13,490 nucleotides of DNA from Deltaproteobacteria bacterium (GTDB taxonomy: Bacteria > Desulfobacterota > DSM-4660 > Desulfatiglandales > HGW-15), in the NCBI GenBank assembly GCA_020342025.1, contig CP070840.1, positions 255,904 through 269,393 of the forward strand, written 5' to 3'. Below the pieces are notes generated by a model. It worked only from the letters and a program-made list of their open reading frames with translations. It did no database searches and had not been told where the DNA came from. How positions within the stretch are numbered: the stretch's first letter is position 1; every line of letters begins with the position of its first letter. The position numbers were made by a program, and so were the translations under genes. Positions 1-6,519 of the stretch are shown here, piece after piece.

Positions 1-1362
1 GACGAGAATAGCGTCCTGGTTGTGGATGATGATCCTGCCCACCGCACCATGTTGCGGACCCTTCTCACAGGGTGGGGATATACCATCTTTGAGGCGGATG
101 ATGGCTCCAAGGCCATAGAAAAGGTCCATGAACAGGCCTTTGATCTGATCTTAATGGATATTCGTATGATCACGGTTTCAGGGCTTGAGGCTCTTGACGA
201 GATAAAGGCCTTCAACCCTGCCATACCGGTCATTATCATGACCGCATACTCATCCGTGGAAACCGCTGTGGAGGCCTTGAAGAATGGTGCCTATGATTAC
301 CTCACGAAGCCTCTTGATTTTGATGAGTTGCGCCTTGCCATGGAACGGGCCATGGACCACACACAATTGAGAGAAGAAAATCGTCTTTTGCGGGAGAGTC
401 TTGGCAATCATTTTGACAGACAAAACATCATCGGCCGAAGTCCGGCCATGGTCAAACTGATGGAGACGGTGGCCCAGGTGGCCCCCTCCGAAGCGACCGC
501 CCTAATTACAGGGGAGTCCGGAACCGGGAAGGAGATGATTGCCGGGGCTATCCACTTTAATAGCCCTCGAAAAGAGGGGCCCTTTGTGAAGCTCAATTGC
601 GCAGCCATCACGGAGACGCTCCTTGAATCGGAGCTTTTTGGGCATGAGAAAGGGGCTTTCACGGGGGCGCACAAAAGAAAGGAGGGGCGCTTTCGCCAGG
701 CGCATGGGGGGAGTATCTTTTTGGATGAGATCAGCGAGATGTCGCTGGCCATGCAGGTCAAGTTATTACGCGTGCTCCAGGAGAGAGAGATCACCAGAGT
801 GGGCGGCGAAGAGGTGATCAAGGTGGACGTGAGATTGATCGCGGCCACGAATAAAGATTTGCTGCAAGAGATTGAGGAAGGACGATTTCGCGAGGATCTC
901 TTTTACAGATTAAACGTGGTGACCCTCCATATGCCCCCCCTGAGGGAAAGACGGGAGGATATTCCGCTCTTGGCCAAGCATTTCTTAGACATGTTTTCTG
1001 AGAAAAATCGAAAAAGAATAAAGGGGTTCACGCCCCAGGCCATGGACCAGTTGCTCAGATATGATTGGCCCGGAAACGTCAGGGAACTCATGAACGCTGT
1101 AGAGAGGGCTGTGGTCCTTTCCAGTTCAGAATACCTGGATGAGGAAGAACTGCCTCTTGTCCTCAAGGACGAGGCTGCTGAAGGGGCGGAAGGACCAGAA
1201 GAGGCCATCAGAGGAGACGTGCCTCTCGAAGAGGTGGAAAAGGCGACCATCTTGAAGACCCTTGAGATGGCCGGAGGCAACAAGAGTGAAGCGGCCAGGC
1301 GTCTGGGCATCACGCGCAGAACCCTCCACAAAAAACTCAAAAGATATGGCGTCATGCCCTGA
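1..1362 (+). CDS. sigma54-dependent response regulator, NtrC/ZraR type (5' end cut by window)
   Basis: This is a two-component activator of sigma54 RNA polymerase. The frame is open to base 1 and already encodes SVLVVDDDP, so the true start lies just outside; a GTG at 22 falls inside the receiver core and is not the start. In visible numbering the receiver covers about residues 4-120, with acidic residues 9-11, phosphoacceptor D53 and a TKP lysine near 105. The AAA+ domain has Walker A GESGTGKE (171-178), the sigma54-contact loop GAFTGA (218-223), a Walker B FLDE motif near 240, and the arginine-rich RFREDLFYRLN segment. A Fis-type helix-turn-helix closes the protein (about 425-451). The visible 453 residues fit a family of about 440-470, so only a few are missing. 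After the phosphoacceptor the protein reads DIRMITVSG instead of the usual MPG. Its kinase and targets are not visible. Family assignment is very secure. Confidence 0.96.
   Translation, partial: DENSVLVVDDDPAHRTMLRTLLTGWGYTIFEADDGSKAIEKVHEQAFDLILMDIRMITVSGLEALDEIKAFNPAIPVIIMTAYSSVETAVEALKNGAYDYLTKPLDFDELRLAMERAMDHTQLREENRLLRESLGNHFDRQNIIGRSPAMVKLMETVAQVAPSEATALITGESGTGKEMIAGAIHFNSPRKEGPFVKLNCAAITETLLESELFGHEKGAFTGAHKRKEGRFRQAHGGSIFLDEISEMSLAMQVKLLRVLQEREITRVGGEEVIKVDVRLIAATNKDLLQEIEEGRFREDLFYRLNVVTLHMPPLRERREDIPLLAKHFLDMFSEKNRKRIKGFTPQAMDQLLRYDWPGNVRELMNAVERAVVLSSSEYLDEEELPLVLKDEAAEGAEGPEEAIRGDVPLEEVEKATILKTLEMAGGNKSEAARRLGITRRTLHKKLKRYGVMP
1281..1356 (+). repeat. direct repeat copy 1 (3' end of the first regulator)
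   Basis: This 76-base stretch encodes the recognition part of the Fis-type helix-turn-helix. It recurs in the same orientation at 9481-9556. The first 33 bases are identical, and by eye about 67 of 76 match overall. Nearly all differences are synonymous; the one amino acid change is Arg to Lys near the end. Confidence 0.85.
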
Positions 1363-1781
1363 TACACTTTTAGGCTTTCTTGCTCTCGCCGATCCATCTC
1401 CTCATCTGGAATGCCGCAGGACGCCTGTATCTGTTATTTAGCCGTCTTCAAAATCATCTGACACATGGGGGAATAAACAATCCATTGTTGGGGTCAGCAC
1501 GAATCTGCTGATCTACGCCAACTTCGACAGGCTTCTCGAGGGCCTCCGGCTTGATTTTTCCTTTCTTCGCGCCCATGTCCCACCCGAAACCCGCATGTGT
1601 TTTTACCCATTTCTAATTGACACACGATGCCACTTCCCACTATATTCATTTGTGGCAGAAAGGGTTCGTAATTATTGATTATTTTCCTGGAATTTTTCCC
1701 AGGAAAAATAGGTTTCGTTACTGATTTCTAACTCGGATAGTCCCGACAAAGCTTTTGTCCTACAGACCAAGGGGGGTCTCG
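1363..1781. other. intergenic region, no convincing gene
   Basis: About 420 bases between the first regulator and the kinase. No classical terminator follows the regulator. Two weak coding traces share the same bases. On the + strand, 1487-1522 reads VGVSTNLLIYAN, which recalls the first strand of PIN-domain toxins but with Ser at the catalytic Asp. On the - strand, an ATG at 1576 opens a lysine-rich 40-codon frame ending at 1454. Neither has support beyond its short reading, so both may be relics or chance. A perfect inverted repeat sits at 1682-1707. No good promoter for the kinase could be assigned. Confidence 0.5.
1682..1707. repeat. perfect 9-bp inverted repeat, possible operator or enhancer site
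   Basis: TTTTCCTGG (1682-1690) and CCAGGAAAA (1699-1707) are perfect reverse complements separated by 8 bases. The T-rich end comes before the stem and the A-rich end after it, the reverse of an intrinsic terminator on either strand, so a protein-binding site is more likely. It lies about 75 bases before the kinase start. The binding protein is unknown; the neighbouring NtrC-type regulators are natural candidates. Confidence 0.45.
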
Positions 1782-3710
1782 TTGAAAAGTTTATCTCTGA
1801 GAACAATTCTGTTTTTGGCATTTGTCTCAGTCATTGTAACGACGAGCCTGTTTTCCACGTTTATCGGGGTACATTTCATCGGTAAAAGTATTGTTCCGCG
1901 GATCCAAGACAAGGTCAAACTTGACCTAAATTCCGCCCGTGAAATACTCCATGGAGCAGTCATACATGTTGAAGAGGTTGTCCACCTAACTGCCGAAAGG
2001 TTCTTTTTAAGAGAGGCCTTGGAGATCAAGAAAGTCGTAGAATTGGTTCCTATCCTCGAAAAAATAAGACAGAAGCAACTCCTTGATATTCTTACCATTA
2101 CAGATGTTGAAGGAAAAATAATCCTGAGGGCCAGAAATCCGAAGCAAAGTGGGTATTTCCCACAATCTAAGGACCTAGTGGCAGAGGTTTTGTCCCTGAA
2201 AAAGGCTGTCTCATCCATTGAGCTTCTTTCGAGAGAAGAACTCTTCTATGAGGGAGAGGATTTGGCCAAGCGTGCATATACGAAAAGAATTCCAACCCCA
2301 CACGCAAGGGTGAGGAACAAAAGCCCTGAAACATCGGGATTGTGCATCCTCGCAGGCGCACCGATCTTTAGCGATCAGGGAGCCACGCTGGGAATTTTAT
2401 GGGGCGGAAAGCTTTTGAACCATGACAGCAGTATCGTTGAAAGGGTGAAGGGCACAGTTTCCGAGAACCAGAAATATCGTGGGCGTGATGTTTGCGCGGT
2501 AACGATTTTTTTGGACGACGTAAGGATTTCGACGAACCTCAAGAATGCAAATGGGGAAAGAGCCGTGGGCACCATGGTTTCAGAAGATGTCTATAATCAT
2601 GTTTTTGTATCGGGAGAAAAGTGGCTGAAAAGGGCGTTTGAAGTTGACGACTGGTATATTAAGGCATATGAACCCATCAAAAATATATCCGGTACCACTA
2701 TTGGCATTTTAGGTGTTGGTATGCTGGAAGGCAAGTTTAAGGATATGCAACGACATGCGCTATGGATATTTCTTGGGATAACGCTTGGAGGAATTGCACT
2801 ATCCGTTGTGATTTGTTCTTTGCTTACGAGAATGATTATGAAACCCATTAGTAGTTTGGTGAAAGCCACAGAAAATTTGGCATCCGGCAACCGGGAATAC
2901 AGTGTTGCACTGAAACATTTCCCAGAAGAAATTACGGTATTGGGAAGGGCATTCAATAGCCTGGCTATAGCGATCAATAAAAGAGATGAGCAATTACGTC
3001 GTCAGGCCCAGGAAGAGATTAGGCGTTCGGAAAGACTCGCTATGATCGGTAGGCTGGCATCTGGCGTGGCCCACGAAATAAACAATCCCTTGGGCAGCAT
3101 TCTATTGTTCACCCGACTTCTTTTACAGGGCGCCCCTGTTGAAGGCTTACAAAGGGATAATTTGGAAAGGATAGAAAAGGAGACCAGACGGTGCCAAAAC
3201 ATTGTTCAGGGACTATTGGAATTTGCCCGCAAACGCGAGCCAAAAGTTGAAGAGGTTAATATAAATGATGCGGTGGATAAAACCATTCAGCTCTTCGAGA
3301 ATCAAGCAATGTTTCATAACATCGAGGTCGTTAAACAATCCCAACCTGACCTGCCAACGGCCTCAGCAGACCTCGGTCAAATAATGCAAGTCTTTGCCAA
3401 TATCATTATGAATGCGGTTGATGCAATGAACGGTCATGGCGTCCTGACAATCCGAACAGCATTAGTCGAGGCCCAACGGTGCATCGAGATTGGCTTCTCG
3501 GACACAGGCTGCGGTGTGCCACCGGAAGAACTAGACAAGGTGTTCGAGCCCTTTTATACCACGAAGGGAGTTGGTCAGGGAACCGGGCTTGGCTTATCAG
3601 TAAGTCACGGCATAATACAAGCACACGGCGGCACGATAAAAGTCCACAGCCGCGTGACAGAGGGCACCACTTTTGTTGTTTCCTTGCCCATATGGGAAGA
3701 GAAAACATGA
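1782..3710 (+). CDS. Cache-domain membrane sensor histidine kinase
   Basis: This transmembrane kinase autophosphorylates on histidine and should pass phosphate to the regulator that overlaps it. TTG at 1782 is preferred because AAGGGGGG ends about 5 bases before it; an in-frame TTG at 1755 would add 9 residues. The 642-residue protein has a first membrane helix (about 7-30), an extracytoplasmic region of nearly 290 residues resembling double-Cache sensors, a second helix (about 327-349), a HAMP linker (to about 400), then the catalytic core. The H-box is VAHEINNP with His431. The ATPase domain shows the N-box Asn544, the G1 motif DTGCG (from 574), FEPFYTTK, and the G2 motif GTGLGLS (from 600). 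The C-terminus overlaps the next gene by ATGA. The ligand cannot be read from sequence. The gene looks more AT-rich than the SulP region. Confidence 0.95.
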   Translation: MKSLSLRTILFLAFVSVIVTTSLFSTFIGVHFIGKSIVPRIQDKVKLDLNSAREILHGAVIHVEEVVHLTAERFFLREALEIKKVVELVPILEKIRQKQLLDILTITDVEGKIILRARNPKQSGYFPQSKDLVAEVLSLKKAVSSIELLSREELFYEGEDLAKRAYTKRIPTPHARVRNKSPETSGLCILAGAPIFSDQGATLGILWGGKLLNHDSSIVERVKGTVSENQKYRGRDVCAVTIFLDDVRISTNLKNANGERAVGTMVSEDVYNHVFVSGEKWLKRAFEVDDWYIKAYEPIKNISGTTIGILGVGMLEGKFKDMQRHALWIFLGITLGGIALSVVICSLLTRMIMKPISSLVKATENLASGNREYSVALKHFPEEITVLGRAFNSLAIAINKRDEQLRRQAQEEIRRSERLAMIGRLASGVAHEINNPLGSILLFTRLLLQGAPVEGLQRDNLERIEKETRRCQNIVQGLLEFARKREPKVEEVNINDAVDKTIQLFENQAMFHNIEVVKQSQPDLPTASADLGQIMQVFANIIMNAVDAMNGHGVLTIRTALVEAQRCIEIGFSDTGCGVPPEELDKVFEPFYTTKGVGQGTGLGLSVSHGIIQAHGGTIKVHSRVTEGTTFVVSLPIWEEKT

Positions 3711-5056
3711 TGTCCCATTTAGCAAATATCTTAGTAATTGATGATGAAGAATCAATGCGAGAGGCATGCATACAAGCCCTCTCAGTGCAGGGATACCGGG
3801 CCAGGGCGGTCGAAAACGGGTATCGCGGTATAGAATTGGTAGACAGAGAATCATTCGATGTCATAATCCTGGACCTGAAAATGCCCGGTATTCACGGAAT
3901 GGACGTACTAAGAAGGATTAATGAAAACGACCCCAATTCTGTCGTTATTGTCATTACCGGATATGGCACAATAGAGCTTGCCGTGGAAGCGATGCGGGAA
4001 GGGGCTTATGATTTCCTAACCAAGCCGTTCACGCCGGAAGCATTTACCGCCGTAGTGAAAGAGGCCGTAAAGAAAAGGCGTCGGAATCTTGAAAAAGGCT
4101 ATAATAATTTTTCGATGAATGCGGATATCGACTCTGAGAGGATCATTACTCGATCACCCGAGATGGTTGAGGTTGTTCGTCTTGCGAAAAAGGTTGCCCG
4201 TACGGACTCCACTGTACTTATCTATGGAGAGACAGGAGTCGGGAAAGAGCTTCTCGCAAGAACAATACATCGGCTGAGTGACAGATACGATAAGCCGTTT
4301 GTGACGGTTGATTGTGGCGCACTTGTTGAAAGCCTTTTTGAGAGCGAACTGTTTGGGCATGTCAAAGGATCTTTCACGGGTGCAGTAGAGACGACAAGAG
4401 GAAAGTTTGAACTAGCAAACGGCGGTACCATCTTTCTTGACGAGATTGCAAACATTAGCGTCAATATGCAAGCTCGATTGCTACGGGTGATTCAGGAAAG
4501 AGAGATTTCAAAAGTCGGTAGTTCTGAAAAAATCAGAGCGAATGTCAGAATTGCTGCTGCCACAAACAGGGATCTTCTCAAGGAAATGCGTCAGGGGAGG
4601 TTCCGGGAGGACCTTTACTACCGTCTCAATGTTGTACCTATCCGCATACCCCCGCTCAGAGAGCGAAAAGAAGATGTCCAGCTTCTTGCGACATACTTCC
4701 TGAAGCAATTCAGCGAACAGAGAAAATGTGAGCCACCTAAATTGTCAGAAGAGGCCCTGCATTTCCTGGAAACCTATGACTGGCCCGGGAACGTTAGGGA
4801 ACTGAAAAATACAATAGAACGCTCATTTGTGACTTCTGATGGGAAGCGCATTGACATTGATAACCTGTCATACAACGACCTGCTTATGCCTAAGACCAAT
4901 TTGTGGAAAGAAGGGTCCCTTGCTGAATCAGAAAGAATAGAGATTACTAAGGTTCTCAGACGATTCAAGGGACATAGGAGCAAGACTGCCGAATATCTGG
5001 GAATTAGCCGGAAAACGCTCCGCGAGAAAATCCTGAAATATGAGATCGAGACGTGA
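3707..5056 (+). CDS. sigma54-dependent response regulator, cognate to the upstream kinase
   Basis: This is a 449-residue NtrC-family activator. ATG at 3707 overlaps the kinase stop as ATGA, with GGAAGAG upstream; an adjacent ATG at 3710 is also possible. Long open sequence before 3707 lies in the kinase's alternative frame and is not real. The receiver (about 7-122) has acidic D12/D13, phosphoacceptor D56 within LDLKMPG, and the TKPF lysine. The AAA+ domain has Walker A GETGVGKE (174-181), a GSFTGA loop (221-226) in place of GAFTGA, the Walker B motif IFLDE, and the RFREDLYYRLN segment. A Fis-type helix-turn-helix ends the protein (RSKTAEYLGISRKTL). Translational coupling to the kinase argues that they form one pair. 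A strong sigma54 promoter begins 181 bases after the stop, making the next operon the likeliest target. Confidence 0.96.
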   Translation: MMSHLANILVIDDEESMREACIQALSVQGYRARAVENGYRGIELVDRESFDVIILDLKMPGIHGMDVLRRINENDPNSVVIVITGYGTIELAVEAMREGAYDFLTKPFTPEAFTAVVKEAVKKRRRNLEKGYNNFSMNADIDSERIITRSPEMVEVVRLAKKVARTDSTVLIYGETGVGKELLARTIHRLSDRYDKPFVTVDCGALVESLFESELFGHVKGSFTGAVETTRGKFELANGGTIFLDEIANISVNMQARLLRVIQEREISKVGSSEKIRANVRIAAATNRDLLKEMRQGRFREDLYYRLNVVPIRIPPLRERKEDVQLLATYFLKQFSEQRKCEPPKLSEEALHFLETYDWPGNVRELKNTIERSFVTSDGKRIDIDNLSYNDLLMPKTNLWKEGSLAESERIEITKVLRRFKGHRSKTAEYLGISRKTLREKILKYEIET

Positions 5057-5085
5057 CCCAGATCATTGGTTCATTTTTACCCGTC

Positions 5086-5190
5086 TTTATCAAACATTGT
5101 TACAAAAAGTACCATCTTTCAAATATCCCTGCCCGTTGTTTTTTCCTCACATAGCCCCCTGTTCTTGTCCAGAATTTATCAAATATTTGG
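5086..5190. promoter_or_regulatory. three TCAAA-centred repeats, candidate enhancer sites
   Basis: Three similar AT-rich elements precede the sigma54 promoter: TTTATCAAACATTGT (5086-5100), CTTTCAAATATCCC (5116-5129) and TTTATCAAATATTTGG (5175-5190). Their TCAAA cores begin at 5090, 5119 and 5179. They lie roughly 70 to 160 bases upstream of the -12 element, where NtrC-type activators usually bind. The similarity is short and the DNA is AT-rich, so chance is possible. Confidence 0.3.
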
Positions 5191-5236
5191 GTAGTTGCAC
5201 CGAGTGTCGATTTTTGATGGTTCGTCTCTTGCGGGT

Positions 5237-5252
5237 TGGCATGGCCCTTGCT
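5237..5252 (+). promoter_or_regulatory. sigma54 (-24/-12) promoter of the redox operon
   Basis: The sequence TGGCAT-GGCCC-TTGCT matches the sigma54 consensus TGGCAC-N5-TTGCW at every position but one. The invariant GG (5238-5239) and GC (5250-5251) are correctly spaced. Transcription should begin near 5263, leaving a leader of about 115 bases before the ATG at 5380. It sits just downstream of a gene for a sigma54 activator, and its orientation fits the redox operon. Confidence 0.85.
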
Positions 5253-5364
5253 GGAGTATAAGGCATATGGCTTTAGCCGGACCGATAGGGGTTGTGCGGC
5301 CTCAGCGATAAGAAGCCCTAATCTGAATCAGTCTGGGAAGGCCCCGGGATACTTACGTGAAAAC

Positions 5365-5372
5365 AAAAGGAG
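5365..5372 (+). promoter_or_regulatory. ribosome binding site fixing the start of the receiver-NuoE gene
   Basis: AAAAGGAG ends 7 bases before ATG 5380. The same frame stays open upstream to a possible start at 5236, but that codon overlaps the sigma54 promoter and would precede the transcript start. The ATG at 5380 is therefore the real start. Confidence 0.85.
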
Positions 5373-5379
5373 TACTAAA

Positions 5380-6519
5380 ATGATTGTCCATGAAAAAACA
5401 AAGTCAAGTTCAGGTGTCCAACAGCTCGAGGCGACAGATGTGCTCGTCATTGAGGATGAAGAATCCATGTGCGAGGCCTGCCGTCAGACCCTTGAAGCTG
5501 AAGGCTGTGCCACAGCCATTGCGAGAGATGGGGAGAGTGGGTTGGAACTGATTGAGAAACTAGAGCCCAGCGTGGTTCTATTGGATCTCAAAATGCCAGG
5601 TATAGGCGGTAGTGAAGTGCTTAACGAGATTCCCAAAATCGATCCTTCCATTATCACAATAATAATGACTGGTTACGGGACGATTGATATTGCTGTCGAA
5701 TCAATGAAGGCGGGGGCTTTTGACTTCCTGACCAAACCATTTGAACCCGAACACCTTGTGAAAACCGTCAGACGTGGCATGGAGATAAGCCGAGACCGAA
5801 AAAAGCCAAAATCGGACGAGACAGCACTCGCCGAAGTTCCAGTAACTGAGGAGCCTACGACGGAAAAGCTTCCTTTGAATAGGCAGAACATACTCTTGAA
5901 AGGTCTGGAAGCGCTTGGAGAGTATTATACGCTTGGTCTGGAAGAACGCAATTTTTTCCATGAGCTCAGGTACATGGAGGCGGAAGCAGAATATCACGCT
6001 GAAAGTCTTGGAGAGACCAAGAAAAAAGAAAAGGCGATAGGCAAAATCGTTCAGGACCTCCGCAAAGTTGACGCGATCATTGCCAAATATGAATACAAAA
6101 AGGGGGCCCTGCTGCAGATCCTATTAGATATTCAAAAGGAGATGAATTGGCTGCCGAGGCACATTCTGAAATGGGTCTCCGCACGACTCAATGTCCCCCT
6201 CGCGCACATACTTACTATCACAAATTTCTATGAGGCATTCAGCCTCGAACGGCGTGGGGTGCATATGGTCCGGGGATGTGCAGGGACAGCATGTCATGTG
6301 CGGGGAGCACCTGTCTTGCTCGCCAAGGTTTCCTCTATCCTAGGGATTCAGCCGGGAGAAACCGACTCTAGGCATCTATTTACCTTAGAGACAGTCCATT
6401 GTATGGGCTGTTGCGCCTTAGCTCCGGTCATCAAAATAGACAATGAATATTACAGCAATCCAAGTCTTCCTAATTTGAACAAAATGTTGAAAACCTCCGA
6501 GGAACAGGAGCAAGTATGA
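5380..6519 (+). CDS. CheY-like receiver fused to NuoE/HoxE-type [2Fe-2S] subunit
   Basis: This 379-residue protein joins a signalling domain to an electron-transfer subunit. Residues about 20-135 form a complete receiver: acidic E25/D26, phosphoacceptor D69 in LLDLKMPG, T97 and K119 in TKPF. A Pro/Glu-rich stretch and a charged helical segment (about 165-220) follow. Residues about 225-370 are a NuoE/HoxE/HndA-like thioredoxin fold with the expected [2Fe-2S] ligands C300-x4-C305 and C341-x3-C345. NuoE-type subunits pass electrons between the flavin subunit and partner clusters in NADH-linked complexes. The stop overlaps the next start by ATGA. The receiver is about half identical by eye to that of the preceding regulator, so shared phosphorylation by the upstream kinase is plausible but inferred. 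Typical NuoE proteins are about 160-180 residues without a receiver. Confidence 0.93.
   Translation: MIVHEKTKSSSGVQQLEATDVLVIEDEESMCEACRQTLEAEGCATAIARDGESGLELIEKLEPSVVLLDLKMPGIGGSEVLNEIPKIDPSIITIIMTGYGTIDIAVESMKAGAFDFLTKPFEPEHLVKTVRRGMEISRDRKKPKSDETALAEVPVTEEPTTEKLPLNRQNILLKGLEALGEYYTLGLEERNFFHELRYMEAEAEYHAESLGETKKKEKAIGKIVQDLRKVDAIIAKYEYKKGALLQILLDIQKEMNWLPRHILKWVSARLNVPLAHILTITNFYEAFSLERRGVHMVRGCAGTACHVRGAPVLLAKVSSILGIQPGETDSRHLFTLETVHCMGCCALAPVIKIDNEYYSNPSLPNLNKMLKTSEEQEQV

Noticed and set aside
903..1397. Long - strand frames opposite the regulators, kinase and SulP genes
   Set aside because: They mirror the codon structure of well-supported + strand genes and encode no recognisable domains.
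1653..1668. Possible sigma54 promoter TGGCAGAAAGGGTTCG before the kinase gene
   Set aside because: The -24 GG is present but the essential -12 GC reads TC, so it is not a credible match.
3479..3706. Upstream extension of the second regulator's frame to 3479
   Set aside because: It lies entirely inside the kinase ATPase domain in another frame and has no receiver-like sequence; ATG 3707 gives a normal family length and an ATGA overlap.
5236..5379. Longer start for the receiver-NuoE gene at 5236
   Set aside because: It would overlap the sigma54 promoter and lie upstream of the expected transcript start; ATG 5380 has a strong ribosome binding site and the receiver begins soon after.
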